The notes: generated by a model not told the origin, from the letters alone. 64,000 bases of DNA from Cyanobacteria bacterium UBA3301 (GCA_002361485.1 DESZ01000031.1:1-64000), one strand, 5' to 3'. Counted from the stretch's first letter, positions 17,106 to 26,045 are shown. Numbers and translations: made by a program.

Positions 17106-18118
17106 GTAGCGAAATAATTCATTAAACTTTCTTGAATTTCATCACTTTTACATAATTTTTTAAGTTTTGAAATAGCACGAGTTTCTATCTGACGAATTCT
17201 TTCGCGTGATACACCATATTGAGAACCGATTTCATCCAAAGTTCTTCGCGTTCCGCTATTATCAAGACCGTAGCGCAATATCAGGACATCACGCTCTTTT
17301 TGACTTAATTTATCCAAAATTTCTCTTATATCCTCAAGCATATTATCCTGAGTGACTCTGCTATCAGGAGATATCATTGAATTATCTACGATAAAATCCG
17401 ATATCTTAGAAGCTTCCTCTTCTGTTGTTGCCGGAGTATCCATACTGACTGTTGATTGCGCGGACTTTATTATAGAAGTCAGCTTTTGAACAGACATACC
17501 CATTCTATAAGCAATCTCTTGCTTTGTCGGGGTTCTGCCAAGTTCTGAAGTCAAATCAAGCGTTGCCTTGCGAATTTTTCCGATTGAATCTATCATATGA
17601 ATAGGTAATCTTATAATTCTTGCTTTATCTGCAATTGCACGGGTAATTGATTGCTGTATCCACCACGTTGCATAAGTAGAAAATCTATAACCCTTTTTAT
17701 AATCAAAACGCGAGGCTGCCTTTATTAAACCAACATTTCCTTCTTGAATTAAATCAAGAAAAGTTAAACCCCTGCCAATATATTTTTTTGCAATACTCAC
17801 AACCAATCGCAAATTCGCATTTACAAGTGCCTCTTTTGATAATGAATCATTGCTTTCCTGAATATTTTTCGCCAATTCAAGTTCTTCTTCAGCAGTTAAC
17901 AACGGGATTTTACCTATTTGGCTTAAATATATTTTTACACTGTCATCTGTATTTACTGATAATAAACTTTCTTGTACACGCGGGGCTTCCATAGATTTTA
18001 AAACATCTTCCCCGTCTTGATCCTCACTATCAGCCTCCATTTGAAGCTTATGAAAATCCACACTTTCATCCGATATATCATCCGATAATATACTAAAATT
18101 GTCTAAACTTTTGCCCAT
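17102..18118 (-). CDS. rpoD: RNA polymerase sigma factor, RpoD/SigA family
   Basis: Sigma-70 protein of 338 aa. Region 1.2 begins DSVKIYLSQIGKIPLL (about 59-75). Region 2 has NLRLVVSIAKKY and DLIQEGNVGLIKA, with region 2.3/2.4 YATWWIQQSITRAIADKARIIRLP. Region 3 follows, and region 4 ends with the helix-turn-helix GVSRERIRQIETRAISKL. Region 1.1 is short and acidic. Being intact in 2.4 and 4.2, it should recognise standard -10/-35 promoters. Group 1 and group 2 factors are hard to separate here; the cyanobacterial-type group 2 factors are alternatives. GAGG precedes the ATG. Confidence 0.9.
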   Translation of the reverse strand: MGKSLDNFSILSDDISDESVDFHKLQMEADSEDQDGEDVLKSMEAPRVQESLLSVNTDDSVKIYLSQIGKIPLLTAEEELELAKNIQESNDSLSKEALVNANLRLVVSIAKKYIGRGLTFLDLIQEGNVGLIKAASRFDYKKGYRFSTYATWWIQQSITRAIADKARIIRLPIHMIDSIGKIRKATLDLTSELGRTPTKQEIAYRMGMSVQKLTSIIKSAQSTVSMDTPATTEEEASKISDFIVDNSMISPDSRVTQDNMLEDIREILDKLSQKERDVLILRYGLDNSGTRRTLDEIGSQYGVSRERIRQIETRAISKLKKLCKSDEIQESLMNYFAT

Positions 18119-18181
18119 TATATAACCTCAATTATTTCTTATAATATAACCGAATTATGAATTTTAAACCGTACAACCGTA

Positions 18182-18949
18182 TTATTTTTTAGCATTATTG
18201 CCGATTAACCTTTGTCTGAGAGTTTCAAATATAATCGCACTCAATGCATTTGATACATTTAATGAATTAAAATTGTTCTGCATCGGAATTTTTACTATAA
18301 AATCAGAAGCATTTAATAAAGACTTTGAAACCCCCGCATGCTCTGCACCCATTATAATCGCAAAATTCATATCGTTATACTTAACATCATAATAATTATC
18401 TTTCGCACTTGCATCTGTTGCAATTACCCACCAGTCATTTTCTTTTAGCCTTTGTACCGCGTTAACAGGACTATTGACTTTTATTATCGGAATATGATTT
18501 ACTGCACCCGCACTAACCTTTTCTACAACAGAATTTACTTGCACATTTCTTCTGGACGGAATAATAATACCATCAACACCTGCACAAACACAGGTTCGTA
18601 TTATTGCACCCAAGTTATGCGAATCTTCCACTCCGTCCAAAATTACAACCGAAGAATAATTCCCTTTAATTTTACACTTTTCGATAAAATCCTCTAATTC
18701 CATATATTTAATAGGAGCCACCATTGCAATTATTCCTTGATGGTTAACCTCTTCATACGGCTGAAATTTATCCCTGCCCACAAATTGAAAAACTATTCCG
18801 CGCTCTATTGCAAGTTCTTTTATTTTATTAATTTTTATATCCGTATGAATATTTTTTGAAATCAGAATTTTGTTGATTTCTCTGTTTTGCGAGCTTAAAG
18901 CCTCTAATACGGCATTTTTACCATAAATTATATCAGTATTTTCTGTCAT
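18182..18949 (-). CDS. rlmB: 23S rRNA (guanosine-2'-O)-methyltransferase RlmB (SpoU/TrmH family)
   Basis: SAM-dependent 2'-O-methylation of 23S rRNA G2251 (E. coli numbering). An N-terminal substrate-binding domain (IYGKNAVLEAL) is followed by the SPOUT knot fold with its three motifs: EDSHNLGAIIRTC, IIMGAEHAGVS and IPMQNNFNSLNVSNALSA. Length 255 aa is normal. The start codon overlaps the nadA stop by 4 nt (ATGA type), so translation is coupled to nadA. Confidence 0.92.
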   Translation of the reverse strand: MTENTDIIYGKNAVLEALSSQNREINKILISKNIHTDIKINKIKELAIERGIVFQFVGRDKFQPYEEVNHQGIIAMVAPIKYMELEDFIEKCKIKGNYSSVVILDGVEDSHNLGAIIRTCVCAGVDGIIIPSRRNVQVNSVVEKVSAGAVNHIPIIKVNSPVNAVQRLKENDWWVIATDASAKDNYYDVKYNDMNFAIIMGAEHAGVSKSLLNASDFIVKIPMQNNFNSLNVSNALSAIIFETLRQRLIGNNAKK

Positions 18950-19857
18950 TTTGAAACCTCAAGCATAGCATCCAAGCATCTTACAGCTTTTTGTGCAATA
19001 TCTTCTTTAACAAAAATTTCATTTTCCTCAGTTTCAAGAACATACAAAATATCTTCCAACGAAGTCATTTTCATATTCGGACAAACCAGATTATTCTTTA
19101 TTGAAATAATTTCTTTATCAGGGTAATCACGTTTTAACCTGTCTGTAACCCCCTGTTCCGTCGCAATTACAAAAGATTTTTTCTTACTTTCTTTTACATA
19201 TTTCATTATGCCGGTTGTTGAACCCACATAATCCGCAATACTTGAAACAGACATATGACATTCAGGATGTGCAAGGATAAGAGCTTCGGGATATTTTTTG
19301 CGTGCATTTTCAATATCGGCAGGCCTTATCTGAAGATGTGTAGGACAAAATCCGGGATACGTTATAACTTCAACATTTCCTAATTGTTTTTCAACCCATT
19401 TGCCCAAATATGTATCAGGAACAAATGAAACTTTGCTTACGCCTAAACTTTTTACTATTTGAACCGCATTTGAACTCGTACAGCAAATATCACATTCCGC
19501 TTTCACCTCAGCAGTCGAATTTACATAGCAAACCATAGGTATTGAAGGATGCTTAGACTTAAATTCCAACAACTGTTTGTAACTTAGCATATCAGCCATT
19601 CGGCATCCCGCTTCAATTTGAGGTAATAAAACTTTTTTATTCGGCGACAACAGCTTTGCTGTCTGAGCCATAAAATATACACCGGCAAATATTATAATCT
19701 GGGCATCGGTTTTTGACGCAATTTGGCTCAAAGACAACGAATCCCCGACATAATCAGCCACTTCATCAATTTCTACGGGCTGATAACAATGCGCTAATAT
19801 CACGGCGTTTTTTTGTTTTTTTAGGGTATTTATTTTATCTGCAACACTACGTTTCAA
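18946..19857 (-). CDS. nadA: Quinolinate synthase
   Basis: [4Fe-4S] enzyme that condenses iminoaspartate and dihydroxyacetone phosphate to quinolinate in de novo NAD synthesis. Visible motifs include AHCYQP, GCRMAD, VCYVNSTAEVKAECDICCTS and VCPNMKMTSLEDIL, which hold the three cluster cysteines. I place the start at TTG 19857 because AAGGAG lies 6 nt upstream; the in-frame ATG at 19893 has no ribosome-binding site and would add 12 hydrophobic residues not expected in NadA. That gives 303 aa, the usual size. No nadB or nadC is adjacent; rlmB overlaps downstream. Confidence 0.93.
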   Translation of the reverse strand: MKRSVADKINTLKKQKNAVILAHCYQPVEIDEVADYVGDSLSLSQIASKTDAQIIIFAGVYFMAQTAKLLSPNKKVLLPQIEAGCRMADMLSYKQLLEFKSKHPSIPMVCYVNSTAEVKAECDICCTSSNAVQIVKSLGVSKVSFVPDTYLGKWVEKQLGNVEVITYPGFCPTHLQIRPADIENARKKYPEALILAHPECHMSVSSIADYVGSTTGIMKYVKESKKKSFVIATEQGVTDRLKRDYPDKEIISIKNNLVCPNMKMTSLEDILYVLETEENEIFVKEDIAQKAVRCLDAMLEVSK

Positions 19858-19960
19858 TGGAATCTCCTTAAAGATGTTAAAATATGTTAACATTTTTCCT
19901 TGTACTAAATATATTGTATAATAAAAATAGAATTATAGTAAGAATTTTAAAAAGGTAATT

Positions 19961-21646
19961 ATGGCAAATTTTTTGGATAGTTTAGGATTCGGTGGCGGCA
20001 CCGATGTATATGTCGCAGTATCATCAAATGATAAAATGGAAATGTGCATTCCCCTAAAAGGCAAAGGCGAGATTCAAGCTTATGCACAAACAACACTTGC
20101 ATATAATAATACGGCAAGAGAAATCGCTGATTATGACGAATTTAAAACAAAAATTTTGGAATTGCTTAATATCTGCGGCGTTTCTCCACAAAAAGCAAAT
20201 ATTCATATTGGTCTGCCTGTTGTTTGGTTTGGACATAAAGACGATATCCAGTTAATGCACGACCAAGAAGCTATACAAAACATTATTATCGGTGAATTGG
20301 AGCAAACATATATATTTAAGAAAAAAGAACCTGTTCCGTATTGGTTTGACGGGATATCAGAATCCTCAGAATTTAGAAAAATATTCTATACCGCAATACA
20401 GGCAGAAGCAGTTGATGCGATAAGAGACGTCCTGAAAGAAATCGGAGCGACTTTATCAAGCATTGATTGCACGATATTTGCATATTTAAGAAGCCTATAT
20501 GCTACAGGCAAAATATCTACGCAAATTGAGGCAAATGCATATTCCTGGAATTTAATGACTATTAGTGAAAACGGATTTAAATTATACGGAATGCAAAACG
20601 ATAAAATGACCGAATATTATGAGGAACCGATAATATTAACAGAAGTCGGAGAACTTGGAGATGATGTATATGCACAAGTTGCTAATGCCGCACAAATAGC
20701 ATTATTAAGCTCTCCTGCCAATTCACTTGTTATAATTTCGGAAACGGATTATATATCTGCTGAAAGATTATCTAAACAACTTCAATTCAGCGGAGATATA
20801 GTTGTATTAGAAGAAAATAAATTCAGACAGGAACCTGTATCGGAAATATGCTACACCTTACCTGAAGAACAACAATTAAATGTTTCAATGTATGTATTGG
20901 GGCTGTTTGCAGGTGTCGGAATGTTTCCTTGGGGTGCTAACTTTATAACAGAAGACGAAGAAGATGTTATCCTAATACCGTTAACCTCTGATATCACATT
21001 AAAACTTACCCCTAAGAAAGCATTAAAATATGCAATAATATTGTTTTTAGCAACGGTTATTCCTGCTTTAATATTATTTGCACTTGCAGGAGGATTAAAC
21101 GGAAAATCAAATAACGAAATACAGACATTAGATACACAATTGCAAGAAGTAGATACGCAATTAAGTGCATACGAACAAAGCGGCGGAGATAATTTTAATC
21201 CGCTTCAAGAAACAGAAAAAGTTCTTAAAAATAACAGACTTAAGATTATGTCTTATGCTGCTTTAGGTGAATCAATACCAAAAGACTTGTATTTGACATA
21301 TTTTATGACAGGCGACGACGGATATGTAGATATTCAAGGATGTGCCAAGTCAGTTGAAGATGTATATGTTTTCTTCCAGAACTTGAAAGACTCGCTTGTT
21401 GAAGCAAAACTACGCTTAAATAAATTAGATTTGAAAGCCGGTTCTTTAGATACCGTAATAAATAACAATGCATCAACAATTGATACTGCCCCTTATGTAT
21501 TTGAAATTACAAATATGAGCGACAGTCAACTTGCGACATTTATGCAGGCTCTAAATGCAGAATCAGGTGCAGAAGAAAATTCGGAACAAGAAGGACAGGA
21601 ACAAACAGAACAACCTCAGCCGGCAGAAGGAAATCCTACAAATTAA
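19961..21646 (+). CDS. Type IV pilus assembly protein, apparent PilM-PilN fusion
   Basis: Residues 1 to about 330 look like a degenerate actin-like PilM domain (opening TDVYVAVSSNDK, IHIGLPVVWFG, and a ribonuclease-H-like end near LNVSMYVLGLFAG). Then comes a PilN-like part: IPLTSDITLKL, a membrane span at about 365-385 (ALKYAIILFLATVIPALILF), a Gln-rich coiled segment, a ferredoxin-like domain and a Glu/Pro-rich tail. In other bacteria PilM (cytoplasmic) binds the PilN N-terminus, so a fusion would lock the pair together. The next gene resembles PilO, which supports the assignment. AAAGG precedes the ATG. No pilP or pilQ follows. Confidence 0.7.
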   Translation: MANFLDSLGFGGGTDVYVAVSSNDKMEMCIPLKGKGEIQAYAQTTLAYNNTAREIADYDEFKTKILELLNICGVSPQKANIHIGLPVVWFGHKDDIQLMHDQEAIQNIIIGELEQTYIFKKKEPVPYWFDGISESSEFRKIFYTAIQAEAVDAIRDVLKEIGATLSSIDCTIFAYLRSLYATGKISTQIEANAYSWNLMTISENGFKLYGMQNDKMTEYYEEPIILTEVGELGDDVYAQVANAAQIALLSSPANSLVIISETDYISAERLSKQLQFSGDIVVLEENKFRQEPVSEICYTLPEEQQLNVSMYVLGLFAGVGMFPWGANFITEDEEDVILIPLTSDITLKLTPKKALKYAIILFLATVIPALILFALAGGLNGKSNNEIQTLDTQLQEVDTQLSAYEQSGGDNFNPLQETEKVLKNNRLKIMSYAALGESIPKDLYLTYFMTGDDGYVDIQGCAKSVEDVYVFFQNLKDSLVEAKLRLNKLDLKAGSLDTVINNNASTIDTAPYVFEITNMSDSQLATFMQALNAESGAEENSEQEGQEQTEQPQPAEGNPTN

Positions 21647-21675
21647 TAAAATTTAGAGAATAGAAAGAGAGAATT

Positions 21676-22269
21676 ATGGATAACGAAAAATTAAAAAAAT
21701 TCGGACTACCAATTGCAATACTTGTATTTAATATATTAATATTATGCTTGCTTTTACCGAAAGTAATCAATAATTTTGGAACTATAGGAGCTTCCAAATC
21801 AAATATTGAAGCAAAAAGACAAGAGTTAAGCGATAAACAAACACGACTTGAACAATATAGAAAAAGAGAAGCTGAAGAAGCACGCAGAGCATCCGAAGCG
21901 AACTCCGGAGATACAAGTAAATCTTTCTACAAGCCAACAGCAACAGGTATGGATACTGAAGCTGTTATCGCAGGAGAATTTACAGAAATTCTTGAACTTA
22001 TCAGAGCAAATAAAATTAAAGTCCGCTCTATAAAATATGACTATGACCCTAAAGATGATAATTTCGTTAAAGGCGCAGGTGCCAGCTATAATGTAGCCAG
22101 ATTAAATATGGAAATGATAGGTAGTTACATCAACTATGATAATTTCTTAAAAGAATTGTATAAGCACGAACATTTTCTTGATATCCAATCTGTTGAAATT
22201 GTTCCATACAGAAAAAATAAACGAATATTACTTATCAATTTTAAATTAAAATTATATTCAAAAAAATAA
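21676..22269 (+). CDS. PilO-like type IV pilus alignment protein
   Basis: A single membrane span (about 10-30, GLPIAILVFNILILCLLLP), a coiled coil (about 38-75), and a C-terminal alpha-beta domain ending NFKLKLYSKK. This is the PilO plan (inner-membrane anchor, coiled coil, periplasmic ferredoxin-like fold). Length 197 aa matches PilO at about 200. It starts 29 nt after the PilM-PilN-like gene with GAGAG upstream of the ATG, and ends in its own terminator, so the two genes form one operon. Sequence similarity to PilO is low and the call depends on architecture and neighbour. Confidence 0.65.
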   Translation: MDNEKLKKFGLPIAILVFNILILCLLLPKVINNFGTIGASKSNIEAKRQELSDKQTRLEQYRKREAEEARRASEANSGDTSKSFYKPTATGMDTEAVIAGEFTEILELIRANKIKVRSIKYDYDPKDDNFVKGAGASYNVARLNMEMIGSYINYDNFLKELYKHEHFLDIQSVEIVPYRKNKRILLINFKLKLYSKK

Positions 22270-22278
22270 TTACTTAAA

Positions 22279-22305
22279 ATCCTGCTTATACTGCGGGATT
22301 TTTTT
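22279..22305 (+). terminator. Rho-independent terminator of the pil operon
   Basis: AATCCTGC, 7-nt loop, GCGGGATT, then TTTTT, ending 36 nt after the PilO-like stop codon. Confidence 0.8.
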
Positions 22306-22309
22306 GCAA

Positions 22310-22333
22310 TAAAAAAGACCTCTTTTGAGGTCT
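22310..22333 (-). terminator. Rho-independent terminator of the 58-aa gene
   Basis: AGACCTC (22316-22322), TTTT loop, GAGGTCT (22327-22333); on the minus strand TTTTTT follows. It lies about 85 nt after the stop of the small minus-strand gene, and shows that a minus-strand transcript exists here. Confidence 0.75.
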
Positions 22334-22417
22334 GCGCTACTTCCTAAAATCCGATTGTAAATTTCCTTATCCTAAAATCCTATTATTATTTATTCCTTTT
22401 TTCCTATTATCCAACGA

Positions 22418-22594
22418 TTATGCTATAAAGTTTGTTCCGAATCGATTTGCTCCTTGGAAAAATGATTGTTTCATCATTTGGGTTAATGTCTTTTTAACAA
22501 CCCTTTTCTCATTTATATGAACTTCCTTTAATCCTTCGGATGTATCTTTATATGTATTTGTAATTGCATCAGAAAATAACAGCATTGTAGCCAT
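22418..22594 (-). CDS. Small protein, 58 aa
   Basis: Not recognised. The reading frame runs from ATG 22594 to TAA at 22418 and encodes MATMLLFSDAITNTYKD... ending in ANRFGTNFIA. Its middle is charged (KEVHINEKRVVKKTL) and amphipathic. Support comes from a purine-rich ribosome-binding site (AGAGAGGA, 7 nt upstream), a dedicated downstream terminator at 22310-22333, and an upstream TTTATATATATG promoter-like motif (22661-22672) shared with other minus-strand units. It fills most of the gap between the pil operon and icd. Confidence 0.6.
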   Translation of the reverse strand: MATMLLFSDAITNTYKDTSEGLKEVHINEKRVVKKTLTQMMKQSFFQGANRFGTNFIA

Positions 22595-22690
22595 TTGTTT
22601 GTCCTCTCTTCTCTAAAAATAAAATTTAAACTTTTTTCTTTTTCTTTATTTATCTCTTACATATATATAAAAACCACACTTAAAAAAATA

Positions 22691-22718
22691 TTGACTTTTT
22701 ATATTCATTTTATATAAA
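22691..22718 (+). promoter_or_regulatory. Possible sigma-70 promoter
   Basis: TTGACT (22691-22696), 16 nt, TATAAA (22713-22718), pointing toward icd. A second -10-like TATAAT lies closer to icd at 22855-22860, so the one actually used is unclear. Confidence 0.35.
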
Positions 22719-22753
22719 TTTTGTTACAAAACTTAATAATTTAGTAAAGATAT

Positions 22754-22781
22754 TAAAGTTTTTACCCGTTTAAGCCGAATA
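22754..22781 (+). promoter_or_regulatory. Sigma-28 (FliA)-like promoter
   Basis: TAAAGTTTTTA, 9 nt, GCCGAATA; TAAA (22754-22757) is 16 nt from GCCG (22774-22777). Same layout as the elements at 2321-2348 and 14502-14529. The nearest gene downstream is icd, about 96 nt from the predicted start near 22788. Confidence 0.45.
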
Positions 22782-22883
22782 CATGCATGACAGGAATAAG
22801 AGAAAGGAAAGTAACAGTTTTATTTTCCCCTATATTTTTTCCCTCTGCTTTATAGTATAATCTATGCAGCGGAGGTTTTTATT

Positions 22884-23876
22884 ATGCATAATATTACTTT
22901 AATAAATGGGGATGGGATAGGACCTGAAATATCAGACAGTGTTGTAAAAATAATTGAAAAAAGCGGACTTGAAATAGACTGGGATGTTCAAACCGCAGGT
23001 TCCGATGTTATAGAGCAAGAAGGAACACCGCTTCCGCAAAGAGTATTAGACTCAATAATTAAAAATAAGGTGGCATTAAAAGCGCCTGTCACAACCCCAA
23101 TCGGCAAAGGCTTTCGCTCGGTCAACGTACAATTGAGAAAAGCTCTTGATTTGTATGCTAATTTAAGACCTTGCAAGAACTTACCTGCAATTGAAACAAG
23201 GTTTAATAATGTAGATTTGGTTGTTGTTCGTGAAAATACGGAAGATTTATACGCAGGGGTAGAAGAACAAATTGATGAAAACACAGCGCATAGTATAAAA
23301 ATTATTACAAGACAGGCTTCTGAACGAATTTGTAAATTTGCGTTTGATTATGCCGTAAAAAACAACAGAAAAGAAGTATGTGCAGTTTCAAAAGCAAATA
23401 TTATGAAACTGTCTGACGGTTTATTTTTAGAATCATACCGAAAAATTGCGCAAAATTATCCTCAGATTAAGCAAAGAGAAATTCTTGTTGACAATCTGTG
23501 TATGCAATTAGTTCAAGACCCTACGAGATTTGACGTTTTGGTGTTGCCGAATTTATACGGTGATATTGTTTCTGATTTAACGGCAGGATTGATTGGCGGT
23601 CTTGGAGTTGCGCAAGGTGCTAATATCGGAAAAGATTGCGCTGTGTTTGAGCCTGTTCATGGTTCTGCACCTGATATTAAAGGGCAAAATAAGGCAAATC
23701 CGACAGCCCTTTTGCTTTCCGCAATAGAAATGCTCAAATATATTAATGAAAATAATTATGCACAAAAAATAGAAAATGCTTTGTTTAAAACACTTAGTGA
23801 AGGGTATAAGACGGCAGATATAGGCGGAACACTATCTACAACGGAATTTACGGATAAGATTATTTCAAATCTATAA
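22884..23876 (+). CDS. icd: Isocitrate dehydrogenase, probably NAD-dependent
   Basis: Oxidative decarboxylation of isocitrate to 2-oxoglutarate. It belongs to the isocitrate/isopropylmalate dehydrogenase family: GDGIGPE (9-15), substrate-loop Ser79 in SVNVQLRKALDLYANLRP (isocitrate type), and the metal-binding NLYGDIVSDL segment. In the cofactor region it has GSAPDIKGQNKANP: Asp-Ile in place of the Lys-Tyr of NADP enzymes, which points to NAD. At 330 aa it is the short homolog type. A strong ribosome-binding site (GGAGG) precedes the ATG, with TATAAT about 24 nt before it. No other TCA gene is nearby; the role may be glutamate precursor supply. Confidence 0.88.
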   Translation: MHNITLINGDGIGPEISDSVVKIIEKSGLEIDWDVQTAGSDVIEQEGTPLPQRVLDSIIKNKVALKAPVTTPIGKGFRSVNVQLRKALDLYANLRPCKNLPAIETRFNNVDLVVVRENTEDLYAGVEEQIDENTAHSIKIITRQASERICKFAFDYAVKNNRKEVCAVSKANIMKLSDGLFLESYRKIAQNYPQIKQREILVDNLCMQLVQDPTRFDVLVLPNLYGDIVSDLTAGLIGGLGVAQGANIGKDCAVFEPVHGSAPDIKGQNKANPTALLLSAIEMLKYINENNYAQKIENALFKTLSEGYKTADIGGTLSTTEFTDKIISNL

Positions 23877-23942
23877 TTTGTTTGTTGAAAAATTTCAGGT
23901 GCGTATAAACTCACCCTACTTCTTTAAATATTTTGATAATAG

Positions 23943-23962
23943 CCTGCCCTCTTGACTTCTTG
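23943..23962 (+). repeat. Dispersed 20-bp repeat, copy 1
   Basis: CCTGCCCTCTTGACTTCTTG matches 18 of 20 positions with a copy in the rpoC1-rpoC2 spacer (53507-53526). This copy lies in the 126-nt convergent gap between icd and dapB. Confidence 0.5.
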
Positions 23963-24002
23963 TCCTACAAGCTTCTTTTAATAAGCAGCCTACGCCTTTA
24001 AT

Positions 24003-24755
24003 TTAGTTAAGCAGATTTTCCAATCCGTAAATGAAATCATTGTTTTGGGCAATATGCTTAACACCAAGCATAACCCCCGGCATATAACATTTTCTGTCTG
24101 ATGAATCGTGGCGAATGGTTAGGATTTGCCCCATTGAACCGAAAATCACCTCTTGTGAAGCCATAAACCCTGGGGTCCTTACGGAATGTATTTGAATATC
24201 CGAGTATGAAGTTCCCCCTCTTGAACCCTCTATGGTTTCTTTTTCAGGACAATTACCGCCTTTGAAATTATCTTTTTCTTCACTCATCATTAAGGCAGTT
24301 TTTATTGCTGTACCTGAAGGGGCATCTTTTTTCTGATTATGATGAAATTCGATTATCTCGGCATTATCAAAATATTTTGCAGCCATTTTTGAAAACATCA
24401 TCATCAAAACTGCACCGGTTGAAAAATTCGGAGCAATTAAACAACCGATTTTATTATTTTGGGATAATGCTTTTAATTCTTCAATCTGACTGTCGGTCAA
24501 ACCCGTTGTCCCGATTACAATTTTTATACCGTTATTCAAGCAATATTTTGCATTTTCAAATATTGATGACGGTTGTGTAAAATCGACCAAAACATCTATT
24601 TCACAGTTTTTATGCGCTTGCTCTATTGTTTTATATGTATCTTCACCATACAAATCAATTTTTGCCGTTAATTCGGTCTGGTTATCTTCCAAAACCGCGT
24701 TGCAAACTTCTTTTCCCATCTTTCCGTTTGCACCGCAAACTGCTACTTTTATCAT
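24003..24755 (-). CDS. dapB: 4-hydroxy-tetrahydrodipicolinate reductase
   Basis: NAD(P)H-dependent step of lysine and diaminopimelate synthesis, which also feeds peptidoglycan. The dinucleotide-binding start is VCGANGKMGKEV (5-16), followed by TGLTDSQ, PNFSTGAVLMM and the catalytic signature IEFHHNQKKDAPSGTA. Length 250 aa is normal, though at the short end. AAAGGG precedes the ATG. No lysine riboswitch is seen in the short gap upstream. Confidence 0.95.
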   Translation of the reverse strand: MIKVAVCGANGKMGKEVCNAVLEDNQTELTAKIDLYGEDTYKTIEQAHKNCEIDVLVDFTQPSSIFENAKYCLNNGIKIVIGTTGLTDSQIEELKALSQNNKIGCLIAPNFSTGAVLMMMFSKMAAKYFDNAEIIEFHHNQKKDAPSGTAIKTALMMSEEKDNFKGGNCPEKETIEGSRGGTSYSDIQIHSVRTPGFMASQEVIFGSMGQILTIRHDSSDRKCYMPGVMLGVKHIAQNNDFIYGLENLLN

Positions 24756-24784
24756 AATATCCCTTTCTTACTAACTTTTATTAA

Positions 24785-25327
24785 TTAATATTCGCCGTCA
24801 CTTCTTACAGGCATATCTTCATCTTCATCTTTTAATGCCGATAAATCATCGCTGTACGCAGAATCAAAATCGTTCGGAAGCATATCCGAATCAGGCCATT
24901 GAGTATCCGCATCATATCTTGCCGAAGATAAATTTTCAGCAGAAGACAAATCCGAATTTGATAAAACCGTTTCCGATAAAATACATCCCGCCATATCACA
25001 GCCTGCGAAATTACAATAAGTCATCTGTGCATAACTGCAATCTGCACCTGTTAACAGGGCATCCGTAAATTCGCATTCAACAACAGACGCTCTTGTAAAA
25101 TCAACTGCAGTTAAATCCGTATCGGAAAAATTAACTAAAGACAAATCACAATCGGCAAAAGAACTTGAGTTTAAGTCGGCTCCCGAAAAATCAACATCCT
25201 TCAATGTCATATTCGAAAAATCAACTTCGCTTAAATCTATTTCATCTTTATCTTGTTTCCATTCATTAAATTGTTCGGGGTTACGTTCTAACAAAGACAA
25301 TAATTCATCTTTTGTATAATCCAGCAT
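24785..25327 (-). CDS. Pentapeptide-repeat protein (180 aa)
   Basis: About 16 tandem five-residue repeats of the A(D/N)LXX type cover residues 30-140 (for example DVDFS, GADLN, SCDLS-like, TAVDF, GADCS), predicting a right-handed quadrilateral beta-helix. A short helical N-terminus (YTKDELLSLLERNPEQFNEW) precedes it and an acidic tail follows. Function is unknown; some family members mimic DNA, most have no assigned role. I prefer the ATG at 25327 since AAGGAG lies 7 nt upstream; the ATG at 25342 overlaps that ribosome-binding site. Three cysteines or more sit on the helix faces. Confidence 0.8.
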   Translation of the reverse strand: MLDYTKDELLSLLERNPEQFNEWKQDKDEIDLSEVDFSNMTLKDVDFSGADLNSSSFADCDLSLVNFSDTDLTAVDFTRASVVECEFTDALLTGADCSYAQMTYCNFAGCDMAGCILSETVLSNSDLSSAENLSSARYDADTQWPDSDMLPNDFDSAYSDDLSALKDEDEDMPVRSDGEY

Positions 25328-25397
25328 GTTTATCTCCTTCAAAAATATATGCGTAGTGATATTATAATATGTTTTATTTCATATATAGTCAAGTATA

Positions 25398-26045
25398 TTA
25401 TACAATTTTATATTTTAAAGCTTTCAATGCCGCTTGCAATCTATCGTCAACCTCAAGCTTTTGTAAAATACTTGCAACATGAGCCTTGGTTGTATTAACG
25501 CTTATTACAAGATGTTGAGCTATTTCCATATTGCTAAAGCCCTCTGTCATTAATTTTAATATTTGGGCTTCACGCGCAGTTAAGTCATATTTTTTATATG
25601 AAAGATCTTTTTCATCAATACTTGAATTAGAAGTAGCCTGAAGAACAATATGCGCAATGCTCGGATCAAACCAGGCTGCTCCTTCAGAAACAGATTGAAC
25701 TACCTGCACAAGTCTTTGCAGATTGATTTCTTTTGAACAATATGCGTTTGCACCGGCTTTCAAACTGTTTATAACTTCTTTTTCATCATTATGAGAGGTT
25801 AATATTATAATTTTTGTATCCTCATTCATTTCGTGAATCTTACGGGATGCTTCAATACCGTTCATATTTGGTAAACCTAAATCCATTATTACCAGCGGAA
25901 TATCATTGTTTTTAAATATATCCAGCGCATCTTCCGCATTTGAAGCTTCGTATATATGTCCTATAAAATCGACATCTTCAAATGTTGTTCTTAGACCAAA
26001 TCTTGTTAATTCATGATCTTCCACTATCAGTAAATTGTTCTTCAT
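25398..26045 (-). CDS. NarL/FixJ-family response regulator
   Basis: Receiver domain (1-120) with acidic pocket VEDHE, phospho-acceptor Asp55 (IMDLGLPNMNG), Thr in ILTSH and Lys in CSKEI, then a LuxR-type helix-turn-helix (about 150-212, LTAREAQILKLMTEGFSN). It should be a DNA-binding regulator activated by phosphorylation. No histidine kinase is encoded nearby. Its start overlaps the end of the TPR gene by 4 nt, so it is the last gene of the HD-GYP/TPR/regulator operon, pointing to a shared signalling role. Confidence 0.9.
   Translation of the reverse strand: MKNNLLIVEDHELTRFGLRTTFEDVDFIGHIYEASNAEDALDIFKNNDIPLVIMDLGLPNMNGIEASRKIHEMNEDTKIIILTSHNDEKEVINSLKAGANAYCSKEINLQRLVQVVQSVSEGAAWFDPSIAHIVLQATSNSSIDEKDLSYKKYDLTAREAQILKLMTEGFSNMEIAQHLVISVNTTKAHVASILQKLEVDDRLQAALKALKYKIV

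Noticed and set aside
24756..24784. Lysine riboswitch upstream of dapB.
   Set aside because: The gap to the next gene upstream is under 35 nt and holds only a ribosome-binding site.
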